This document shows positions 1 to 5,439 of a DNA stretch of 5,627 nt, one piece after another. The notes under the pieces were generated by a model. The model did not search any database. It was given only the letters and a program-made list of their open reading frames with translations, and was not told the origin of the DNA. This DNA comes from Planctomycetota bacterium (lineage in GTDB: Bacteria; Planctomycetota; MHYJ01; JACQXL01). The translations under genes were made by a program, and so were the position numbers. Position 1 is the first letter of the stretch, and each line of letters opens with the position of its first letter. The stretch spans positions 1 to 5,627 of the forward strand of contig JACQXL010000164.1 in NCBI GenBank assembly GCA_016208805.1. Direction: 5' to 3'.

Positions 1-1375
1 TGGTGCATATTTTCCGGACCAGCCGCTGGGCCACGACTGCCTCCAGGGTCGCGCTGATAAGAAACGGCTCTATGCCGATATCCAGGATTCGGGCGATAGA
101 CGACGGCGCATCGTTGGTATGCAGTGTCGACATCACGATATGGCCGGTCAATGACGATTCTATGGCGATGCGGGCCGTCTCCGGGTCTCGGATTTCACCG
201 ACCAGAATCACGTCCGGGTCCTGACGCAGGATTGACCGCAGGCAGGCCGCATAGGTTACACCGATTGATTCGTTCACCGGGCACTGGATGATGCCGGGCA
301 AGTCGTATTCCACCGGGTCTTCGGTGGTGATAATCTTCCACTTGATGTCGTTCAGGTAATTAAGCGCCGAATAGAGTGTTGTTGTCTTGCCGGAACCGGT
401 TGGGCCGGTGACAATAATAATGCCGTTGGGCAGACTCAGGAGTTTCTTAATGAGTTTACCATCATCTTCGCGCATCCCGATATTGTCCAGGTCAAGGGCG
501 ACGACGCTCTTATCCAAGACGCGCATCACCACGCTCTCGCCGAACATCGTGGGCAGAGTGGAGACGCGGATATCAATGGGCTTGCCGCCGACATTGAGCA
601 TAATCCGGCCGTCCTGGGGCAAACGCGTCTCGGCGATATTCAGGTTTGAGAGTATCTTGATACGGGAAATCAGCGGCAGGGCCAACTGCAGTGGCGGCGG
701 CGCCATTTCATAAAGCACACCGTCAACCCGGTATCTTATCTTGAACTCTTTCTCAAACGGCTCAAAATGGATATCGCTGGCCTGGTCCTTGATGGCGTGA
801 AGCAGAATCAGGTTCAAGAGTTTCTTGACCGGCGCCTGCTCGGCCATCGCGGCCATATTGTCAATGGTCAGCGCCTTATCCTTGCCTTCCAACATCTTCA
901 GGTCGGTGTTATCTTCCATCTCCTTGAGAATAGTATCCATTGAATCGTCTTTGCTGTAATATTTATCAAGGGCTTTATTGATGGAGGCCTCGTCGCAGAT
1001 GGCACCTGTAACCTGGCAGCCGAGCATAAACATGAGGTCGTCAAAGATATTGATATTGAGCGGGTTAGACATCGCCACGGTCAGGGTGTTATTCTCAAAT
1101 TTGATAGGGATAATTTTATAGACCTTAGCCATAGAGGACGAGACCTTATCAAGGACGTCCTTGGGGATATCAAGGTCTTCAAGGGCGACGACTTCCATCC
1201 CGACCTGTGCGCCGAGGGCCAGCAGGATTTCTTCTTCGGAGGCGTAGCCGAGTTGGACGAGAATCTTGCCGATGGCGCCGCCTTTTTGTTTCTGGATATT
1301 GATGGCCTCTTGGATGTGCCGCTCGGTGACGACTTCCATCTCCTTGAGGATTTGACCTAATTGTTTGCGTGTCAT
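1..1375 (-). CDS. GspE/PilB-family secretion or type IV pilus assembly ATPase (3' end cut by window edge)
   Basis: Cytoplasmic hexameric ATPase that powers pilin or pseudopilin assembly at the inner membrane. 458 codons are visible; relatives are about 560-570 residues, so roughly the last 100 are outside the window. Residues 1-140 form a T2SSE_N/MshEN-type N-terminal region with two LG-x-IL repeats (about 5-28 and 34-57). The ATPase follows: ASDIHFEP at 199-206, RYRVDG near 213-218, Walker A GPTGSGKT at 324-331, Asp box TTEDPVEYD at 350-358, Walker B ILVGEIRD at 390-397 with the catalytic glutamate E394, and the His box STLHTNDA at 416-423. AQRLVRKIC ends at C457, apparently the first cysteine of the zinc-binding tetracysteine motif. 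The start is the ATG at 1375-1373 because the first MshEN repeat begins at residue 5. There is no Shine-Dalgarno sequence, but a strong promoter lies just upstream. Pilus versus type II secretion role cannot be decided without neighbours. Confidence 0.96.
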   Translation of the reverse strand, partial: MTRKQLGQILKEMEVVTERHIQEAINIQKQKGGAIGKILVQLGYASEEEILLALGAQVGMEVVALEDLDIPKDVLDKVSSSMAKVYKIIPIKFENNTLTVAMSNPLNINIFDDLMFMLGCQVTGAICDEASINKALDKYYSKDDSMDTILKEMEDNTDLKMLEGKDKALTIDNMAAMAEQAPVKKLLNLILLHAIKDQASDIHFEPFEKEFKIRYRVDGVLYEMAPPPLQLALPLISRIKILSNLNIAETRLPQDGRIMLNVGGKPIDIRVSTLPTMFGESVVMRVLDKSVVALDLDNIGMREDDGKLIKKLLSLPNGIIIVTGPTGSGKTTTLYSALNYLNDIKWKIITTEDPVEYDLPGIIQCPVNESIGVTYAACLRSILRQDPDVILVGEIRDPETARIAIESSLTGHIVMSTLHTNDAPSSIARILDIGIEPFLISATLEAVVAQRLVRKICT

Positions 1376-1413
1376 AATGATTCAAATTGTATCTTGCGTC
1401 TTCAGACTGTCAA
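1376..1413 (-). promoter_or_regulatory. Sigma70-type promoter of the GspE/PilB gene, predicted near-leaderless
   Basis: On the minus strand TTGACA (1413-1408, perfect -35) is followed by a 16-bp spacer and TACAAT (1391-1386, 5 of 6 matches to the -10 consensus). Only 10 nt, TTGAATCATT, separate the -10 box from the ATG. With the usual 6-7 nt from -10 to transcription start, the leader would be about 3-4 nt, too short for a ribosome binding site, and none is present. Positions are read directly; activity is inferred. Confidence 0.72.
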
Positions 1414-1438
1414 GAAAATCCCGACTAAAGTCGGGATT
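1411..1438 (-). terminator. Probable Rho-independent terminator of the LPS operon
   Basis: A perfect 10-bp inverted repeat, AATCCCGACT (1417-1426) and AGTCGGGATT (1429-1438), is followed on the minus strand by a T-rich tail, GGGATTTTCTTG. It lies downstream of the kinase gene and directly abuts the -35 box of the next gene, so it would separate the two transcription units. On the plus strand no T-run follows the stem. The palindrome also resembles the other TCCC...GGGA repeats in this window, so it may be a repeat that came to serve as a terminator. Confidence 0.6.
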
Positions 1439-1518
1439 ACACACCCCCTACCCCCTCTTAATAGAGGGGATTTGGTTCCGAAAGTCCCCTCTAACAAGAG
1501 GGGATTTAGGGGTGTGTA
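1438..1518. repeat. 81-bp composite palindromic element with 10-bp terminal inverted repeats (MITE-like)
   Basis: The ends TACACACCCC (1438-1447) and GGGGTGTGTA (1509-1518) are perfect inverted repeats. Between them are two hairpins with nearly the same sequence: CCCCTCT-TAAT-AGAGGGG (1452-1469) and TCCCCTCT-AACA-AGAGGGGA (1485-1504). Each is followed by GATTT or ATTT. No protein is encoded. The structure suggests a small non-autonomous mobile or REP-like repeat; family membership is inferred, since copies elsewhere in the genome cannot be seen. Confidence 0.7.
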
Positions 1519-1542
1519 TTTTATACTTTCCTATACTGCAAG

Positions 1543-1594
1543 AAAATTGCAACCACAGACCCCGATAGACATCGGGGCTGATAGACACAGATAA
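1543..1594 (-). repeat. Intergenic copy of the TCTGYGT/CCCGAT-palindrome composite repeat
   Basis: CCCCGAT-AGAC-ATCGGGG (1560-1577) is a perfect 7-bp hairpin placed between ACCACAGA on one side and TGATAGACACAGATAA on the other. Read on the minus strand, this is TTATCTGTGTC, then the palindrome, then TCTGTGGTTGCAA. The same layout and very similar sequence occur inside the kinase gene at 1981-2055. The rest of the 1376-1602 gap contains the promoter, the terminator stem and the MITE-like element; I see no gene in it. Confidence 0.72.
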
Positions 1595-1602
1595 TTTACC
1601 TA

Positions 1603-3363
1603 TCAACCGGGCCAGATGTGACGGCGCTTTATGGTTATTTGCATTATCTGCCGGATGACGGATTTTTCCCGGCCGGGCGATACCAGCCCGTTAGCATAAA
1701 TCCGCCAGAAACGCAACCGGTCTGCCCGGGTCATCACCGCCGGCATCGCGGCGTTTAATTGAGTCAGGTTCTTGATACGTCGCCGCATAGATATGCGCGG
1801 GCTGAACCGGACACGGTCAAGGTCTATGAAATGGAATGACCACCTCTGTGTAAACTGATTAAACGGATTAATCTGTGTAATCTGTGGCTGGTCTTCCACC
1901 AGGATGTTATTGGCTTTCAGGTCGCAGTGGAATATGCCGTTGTTGTGGAGACGCCGGACGGCAAAGGCGAATTCCCTGATAAATTTGCACCGCAGACCTG
2001 CCCGCCCCGATGTCCATCGGGACGCAGGCGGGGACGCAGAGGACGCAGAGATAAACGTATCCATCACATACTGGTTTGAGGTGGTGGCTTTGACTTCTTG
2101 GGTTATCAGGTATGCCCGTTTAGCCCAGAGCCAGAACGGGTCTTTTTCCACCACTAGGGCCAGCGGTGGCGCAGTCGGTATGCCCCTTATCTGGAAATTA
2201 TTCCCGTTGACCCAGGCCATCTTGGCCGGATGATAGCCGAAAAGCGATTTGAGCCGGCTGGCCAGCGCCAGATAACGATATTCCTTTATATATATTTTAC
2301 CACCTGCCGTCTTATCTCCATAAACGGTAATGGAACGATTCGCCGTGTGCTTAATCAGAGGATGCTTAAGCGGGAAAGATGCCTGACGAACTATCTCATT
2401 ATGCGCCTCAATTAAGAGTGAAAAGTCTATCCGGGGCTCCATTCTACGGGTGAAAGTCTGATAGATATTTTCCGGTGTGTTCCGGCGAGATGACAGGTAT
2501 CGGGAGCCGCTCCGGAGGCATCTTTTGGCCCGGCGATGGTAAAGCCGGTGGCGTATCTTTATCATCCGCTCGGCTACCTCCCGGTAGAACTCTTTCAGCC
2601 GCGCCGGCCTGAAATCCAGGTAGCGGTATGCCTTGAGAAACCGGACCACATCAGAGAATGCCAGAATCTTCCAGAGTGAAAAGGACACCTCGGCCAAGTT
2701 TGTCATCTTCCGGGCGCGGCTGAGACCCTCCGGCAGGACATAGGAACGATGCAGGTCTATCAGGAATAAGTCCGGTGATTCGGCCAAATCACCTGACTGC
2801 TTTAGCAGGATATTGCCTGTATGCAGGTCGCGGTGCAAGAAGTTAATGTTGTGAATATCCCGGATGAGTTTTCCGAGCGTCTGGAGCAGTATATTCTTCT
2901 GGTCACGCGGCAATGATTTAATCCCGGCCTCGTTTAACGTGGTCATCCCGTCCAGTTTCTTAAGCAGGAGAAACGAATCAACCGTGATGCCTAATTTTCT
3001 CTTCTCCAGCGCGGCTACCGGATAAACGGTATTCTTGCCTTTGCCAATCAGGTAATTACTGATGCGTAGTTCGGTCAGCGCGCTGGAGGACGCAAAAATA
3101 GATTTGATAATATTGAATAAACCCCTCTTAAACTTATACCGCTTGACGAACAATTCCTGGCCACCCGCAGGGTGACCCTGTGGGCCATCCGGCAGGGTAA
3201 ATGTGAAGATAGTCCGGGCGTTGTTATCCTTGAGCGCGCCGGATGCGGCCCTCTCATAGAGCAACTGCTCCTTGCCGACCAGGTTGCTTTCCATCGCCCG
3301 CCGGTATGCGTCGTTCACCAGCCAGTGATAAGGATTATTCTTTATGCGGATAAAGTTGGGCAT
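1603..3363 (-). CDS. Tandem WaaP/InaA-type lipopolysaccharide core kinase (two kinase domains)
   Basis: Predicted cytoplasmic ATP-dependent kinase of the eukaryotic-like Kdo/WaaP/InaA fold, which phosphorylates sugars of the LPS inner core. The 586 residues hold two complete-looking domains. Domain 1 has the phosphate-anchoring lysine in FVKRY (K74), a likely helix-C glutamate (E98), HRDLHTGN (H177, D179, N184) and the metal-binding IDLHR (D203). Domain 2 has IYIKEY (K360), RGIPTAPPLA (393-401), HCDLKANN (H479, D481, N486) and IDLDR (D514). No catalytic residue is obviously missing in either half. Single-domain relatives are roughly 250-300 residues. The ATG lies 22 nt inside the preceding glycosyltransferase gene, so translation is probably coupled; no clear Shine-Dalgarno sequence is seen. 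Four loop segments (about 58-69, 189-198, 438-461, 492-507) are encoded by palindromic or 9-nt-periodic DNA and look like insertions. Which sugars are phosphorylated cannot be told. Confidence 0.9.
   Translation of the reverse strand: MPNFIRIKNNPYHWLVNDAYRRAMESNLVGKEQLLYERAASGALKDNNARTIFTFTLPDGPQGHPAGGQELFVKRYKFKRGLFNIIKSIFASSSALTELRISNYLIGKGKNTVYPVAALEKRKLGITVDSFLLLKKLDGMTTLNEAGIKSLPRDQKNILLQTLGKLIRDIHNINFLHRDLHTGNILLKQSGDLAESPDLFLIDLHRSYVLPEGLSRARKMTNLAEVSFSLWKILAFSDVVRFLKAYRYLDFRPARLKEFYREVAERMIKIRHRLYHRRAKRCLRSGSRYLSSRRNTPENIYQTFTRRMEPRIDFSLLIEAHNEIVRQASFPLKHPLIKHTANRSITVYGDKTAGGKIYIKEYRYLALASRLKSLFGYHPAKMAWVNGNNFQIRGIPTAPPLALVVEKDPFWLWAKRAYLITQEVKATTSNQYVMDTFISASSASPPASRWTSGRAGLRCKFIREFAFAVRRLHNNGIFHCDLKANNILVEDQPQITQINPFNQFTQRWSFHFIDLDRVRFSPRISMRRRIKNLTQLNAAMPAVMTRADRLRFWRIYANGLVSPGREKSVIRQIMQITIKRRHIWPG
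1840..1887 (-). repeat. 48-bp 9-nt-periodic repeat inside the kinase gene
   Basis: On the plus strand, units of 9 nt run TCTGTGTAA (1845), ACTGATTAA (1854), ACGGATTAA (1863), TCTGTGTAA (1872) and TCTGTGG (1881). The two TCTGTGTAA copies are identical and 27 bp apart. In the coding direction this gives a three-residue rhythm QIT-QIN-PFN-QFT-QRW (494-508), between NILVED and SFHFIDLDR. Kinases of this fold normally have only a short turn there, so it appears to be an in-frame insertion. Confidence 0.75.
1981..2055 (-). repeat. Composite palindromic repeat inserted in the kinase gene, flanked by TTTATC
   Basis: On the minus strand TTTATC (2055-2050) is followed by two TCTGCGTCC-type 9-mers, a hairpin CCCGAT-GGAC-ATCGGG (2021-2006) with imperfect CCTGC/GCAGG outer arms, then TCTGCGGTGCAAA and a second TTTATC (1983-1978). 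The two TTTATC copies are 72 nt (24 codons) apart, so removing one plus the insert keeps the frame and restores T-F-I-R-E-F. It encodes a Ser/Ala/Arg/Gly-rich stretch, residues 438-461. The layout matches the intergenic repeat at 1543-1594. Confidence 0.78.
2769..2798. repeat. 30-bp palindrome within kinase domain 1
   Basis: AGTC-C-GGTGATT (2769-2780), a 6-nt centre CGGCCA, then AATCACC-T-GACT (2787-2798) form an inverted repeat with 7 perfect inner pairs, one mismatch and 4 perfect outer pairs. It is exactly 10 codons long and encodes approximately SGDLAESPD (190-198), between the catalytic loop NILLK and FLIDLHR. This is the same structural loop that carries the 9-nt-periodic insert in domain 2. 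Confidence 0.65.
3164..3184. repeat. Short palindrome in the beta-hairpin turn of kinase domain 1
   Basis: CAGGGT (3168-3173) and ACCCTG (3175-3180) are perfect inverted repeats, extended by a wobble pair and by CCC/GGG on the outside (3164-3166, 3182-3184). It encodes PQGHPAGG (61-68), between TIFTFTLPDG and QELFVKRY, where a tight turn just before the ATP-anchoring lysine strand is expected. It may be another in-frame insert, though it is shorter than the others. Confidence 0.5.
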
Positions 3364-4568
3364 ATTTCTTTATATACCTGCAATACCTGCTTATAATTCT
3401 CATCAAATGAGTATCTGGATGCGGTCAGGCGGGCTAATTTGCCGATATTCTCGCATAATGTTCTGTCCCACCCGTCCTTCGTCCCAGTGGGGACTTCGGA
3501 GGGCAAGGCCGCTATCGTCTTGAATGAAGGCGTAAGCAAAAACCCGACTTTCTGCGCCAGTGCCCGGACATCGCGCGGGTCATCCACCACAAACGAGTCC
3601 AGTGAATCGGTCATAATCTCTGATGCACCGCAGGAGCGGCTGGTCACCACCGGCAGGCCGCTGGCCATCGCCTCCAGGCAGACCGTGCCGAAAGGTTCGT
3701 ACAGTGTCGGAAATAAAAATATATCACTGGCCGCATAGTATTGCTCAATCCGGTCCTGCGGCCCGGCAAATACGACCTGTTCTGCCACGCCCAGCCGCCG
3801 GGCAAAGCCGGTATATTTCGCGATATTACCGTTGCCAACCACCAGCAGTTTCAGAGGAAGATTTTTAGTCAGTAGCGAAAATGTCTCTATGGCATAACGC
3901 AATCCTTTACGCTCAAACCCGGAACCGGTAAATAAAATAACAATATCTTCTTCCTTGAGATTAAACCGTTCTCTTACAGACAAGCGATACTTCCCGCGGT
4001 TGTCAGGATTAAACCGGTCCAAATCAACTCCGTTGTATATTACCTCAATCGCCTCATCCGCCACATTATAATAGTGCTGGATTTCCCGCTTGACCATCTT
4101 GGAAATGCAGATGACTTTCTTGTAGGCGCCCGGCGCAAAACTCCGTTTTTCCAGGTGCATCACAATCCGGTTACGCGGGTTAAGCCACTGGAGCGCCTGT
4201 CCGAAGATATGACTCATTGAAGGATGGCGGTGCTTGAGGTATTCCCAGTGGCAACCGCTGCCGACCCGATAGATATCCTGCGAGTAAGTCCGACCGAACC
4301 CCTGGATGATGTCGTATTTCTGTCCGGCCAATTCTCTGGCGACATTACGGGCAAAGTGGGAATACCTGAGCGGCGGATATACTGAATCAGCATCTATAAT
4401 ATGAAAAACTGGCGCCGGCTGGCCTTCGGGCGGTTTGTCTAACAGACGATGGCAGAATATATGCACCTCATGACCATCGGCCAGAAGGTGTTTAGTCAGG
4501 TCGGCCACATAGCGCTCCACACCGCCTTTGGAGTCGGAATAGTTGTAGATGACCAGTGCTATCCTCAT
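3342..4568 (-). CDS. WaaG-like family 4 glycosyltransferase (LPS core)
   Basis: Retaining GT-B glycosyltransferase, probably transferring a hexose from a nucleotide sugar to the LPS inner core at the cytoplasmic membrane face. Of 408 residues, the N-terminal Rossmann domain opens with MRIALVIYNYSDSKGGVERY, with the Gly-Gly loop at 15-16. The C-terminal domain has the donor-site motif GFERKG (217-222), ASDIFLFPTLYEPFG (280-294), the E-x7-E pair E291/E299 and ASGLPVVTSRSCGASE (302-317). WaaG of enterics shares the GF-x-RKG and EA-x-x-x-GLPV motifs. The ATG overlaps the stop of the upstream gene by one base (TGATG), a sign of translational coupling; no Shine-Dalgarno sequence is seen. Residues about 354-368 (ALPSEVPTGTKDGWD) are extra compared with the usual short link before the C-terminal ARxxAxxYSF helix and coincide with a DNA palindrome. 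Sugar specificity is not readable. Confidence 0.92.
   Translation of the reverse strand: MRIALVIYNYSDSKGGVERYVADLTKHLLADGHEVHIFCHRLLDKPPEGQPAPVFHIIDADSVYPPLRYSHFARNVARELAGQKYDIIQGFGRTYSQDIYRVGSGCHWEYLKHRHPSMSHIFGQALQWLNPRNRIVMHLEKRSFAPGAYKKVICISKMVKREIQHYYNVADEAIEVIYNGVDLDRFNPDNRGKYRLSVRERFNLKEEDIVILFTGSGFERKGLRYAIETFSLLTKNLPLKLLVVGNGNIAKYTGFARRLGVAEQVVFAGPQDRIEQYYAASDIFLFPTLYEPFGTVCLEAMASGLPVVTSRSCGASEIMTDSLDSFVVDDPRDVRALAQKVGFLLTPSFKTIAALPSEVPTGTKDGWDRTLCENIGKLARLTASRYSFDENYKQVLQVYKEICPTLSA
3472..3503. repeat. Palindrome-bearing segment within the family 4 glycosyltransferase gene
   Basis: GTCCC (3481-3485), AGTG and GGGAC (3490-3494) form a perfect 5-bp hairpin, with CCTTC on the left and TTCGGAGG on the right giving partial further symmetry. 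A further GTCCCA lies at 3465-3470. In the coding direction it gives SEVPTGTKDG (357-366), in a region where related enzymes have a short linker. Boundaries are approximate and the insertion status is inferred. Confidence 0.45.
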
Positions 4569-5350
4569 CAGTGTTTATCGGTAGTTTCTTTCTCCCACAT
4601 CTTGGCGTACTTGATAAAGACATAATAACTTGATAAGACCGCAATAATCAAACCGGCCAGCCCGTCCAGGAAACCCGCTTTCCATAAATAGGTCTCAATG
4701 AACTTGGCCGGCGGCCTGAAGAAAAGATTAAGTAATGAGAACCCGTTTCCTTTAGCCCGGAGCGACTCGCCGGCCGCATCGGAGAATTTGTCTATGGTTC
4801 TCAACTGGTACGCGATATTTTTATAGGTATGATGAACGAGTTCGCCCTCAAGCCGCTTAATCGTTGTGCCTTCAGCCATTATGACGCGGTCGTGCGGGTC
4901 ATCGCCGCCCCATTTGCCCTTGCTTTTCCTGAAGAGCCGGAGTTTATAATCCGGGTACCAGCCGCCGTGGTTAATCCACCGGCCCAGATAAAACGTATGG
5001 CGTTTGATGTAGTAACCATCATACTTTTCGTATTGCTTATTGGCCCATTCCCGCCTGATTTCAGTCCGCGCCTCATCGGTCAGGACTTCGTCCGCATCCA
5101 GCGAAAGCACCCAGTCGTTTGCGGCCAGCCCCAAGGCATGGTTCTTCTGGTTGACAAACCCGGGCCATTTGTTCTGGAAGACCTTATCCGTATATTCCTT
5201 GCATATGGCCACGGTTCGGTCCATGCTGAATGAATCCACCACGACAATCTCGCCGCCCGACTCCTTGACCCATTTGACGCTCTCCAGGCAACGCCGGATA
5301 TTGTCTTCCTCGTTGAAACAGATAATGGTTACGGAAATAGGCTGTGTCAT
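4568..5350 (-). CDS. WaaE/LgtF-like family 2 glycosyltransferase (LOS/LPS core beta-glucosyltransferase family)
   Basis: Inverting GT-A glycosyltransferase; WaaE and LgtF relatives add glucose to heptose I of the LPS/LOS core. Its 260 residues match the usual family length of about 250-260. Visible motifs are SVTIICFNEEDNI (6-18), the nucleotide-binding IVVVDSFSMDRT (35-46, D39), KWPGFVNQKNHAL (61-73) and the metal-binding WVLSLDADE (80-88, DAD at 85-87). The end, RPPAKF then a hydrophobic stretch at about 227-246 and KYAKMWE, is typical of the family and suggests membrane association. The first beta strand begins at residue 6, so the ATG at 5350 is right; an in-frame stop lies 9 nt upstream. 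It is the first gene of the three-gene operon, with a promoter so close that the mRNA should be nearly leaderless. Donor and acceptor are inferred from the family only. Confidence 0.93.
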   Translation of the reverse strand: MTQPISVTIICFNEEDNIRRCLESVKWVKESGGEIVVVDSFSMDRTVAICKEYTDKVFQNKWPGFVNQKNHALGLAANDWVLSLDADEVLTDEARTEIRREWANKQYEKYDGYYIKRHTFYLGRWINHGGWYPDYKLRLFRKSKGKWGGDDPHDRVIMAEGTTIKRLEGELVHHTYKNIAYQLRTIDKFSDAAGESLRAKGNGFSLLNLFFRPPAKFIETYLWKAGFLDGLAGLIIAVLSSYYVFIKYAKMWEKETTDKH

Positions 5351-5386
5351 ATAGCAGCATTATAAAGCGATTGGGTATTTTGTCCA
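5351..5386 (-). promoter_or_regulatory. Sigma70-type promoter of the LPS operon, predicted leaderless
   Basis: On the minus strand TGGACA (5386-5381, 5 of 6 matches to -35) is separated by 16 bp from a perfect TATAAT (5364-5359). Just 8 nt, GCTGCTAT, lie between the -10 box and the ATG, so transcription should start within 1-3 nt of the start codon. The spacer length equals that of the GspE/PilB promoter. No Shine-Dalgarno sequence fits. Confidence 0.7.
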
Positions 5387-5395
5387 TATTTTCTT

Positions 5396-5436
5396 ACTGG
5401 CTGTTAGTCCTGCCTCGACGGGATGTTACAGCCAGT
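5396..5436. repeat. Inverted repeat ACTGGCTGT/ACAGCCAGT in the divergent intergenic region
   Basis: ACTGGCTGT (5396-5404) and ACAGCCAGT (5428-5436) are perfect 9-bp inverted repeats around a 23-nt centre that includes CCTGCC and GACGGGATG. It lies upstream of the LPS operon promoter and could be an operator or, more likely given its neighbours, another palindromic repeat. No T-run makes it a convincing terminator. Confidence 0.55.
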
Positions 5437-5439
5437 TAG

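Noticed and set aside
913..1348. A 16-bp identical repeat (CTCAAGGAGATGGAAG) at 1348-1333 and 928-913 within the ATPase gene
   Set aside because: Both copies encode ILKEME in ordinary helical sequence, have no symmetry, and could arise by chance codon choice.
1361..1594. Plus-strand open frames through the intergenic gap
   Set aside because: They are made of palindromic repeat DNA and the 5' end of the minus-strand ATPase gene, and the peptides look random.
1840..2055. CRISPR-like array from the spaced TCTGTGT/TCTGCGT units
   Set aside because: Units are 9 nt without spacers of CRISPR length, and they lie inside a gene reading frame.
1904..2233. Plus-strand open frame of 109 codons inside the kinase gene
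   Set aside because: It is antisense to the well-supported kinase domain motifs and has no recognisable family.
1603..3363. Two kinase domains as an assembly error or lost stop between two genes
   Set aside because: The halves differ strongly in sequence, the frame is continuous, and the linker region around 290-315 shows no start signal or frameshift hint.
3364..3400. Possible internal promoter (TATATAAAG) just before the kinase start
   Set aside because: The box is only about 5 nt from the ATG with no credible -35 box, and it lies inside the upstream coding region in a tightly coupled operon.
4829..5233. Plus-strand open frame of 134 codons opposite the family 2 glycosyltransferase
   Set aside because: It is a shadow of the real gene, whose DAD and nucleotide-binding motifs are clear on the minus strand.
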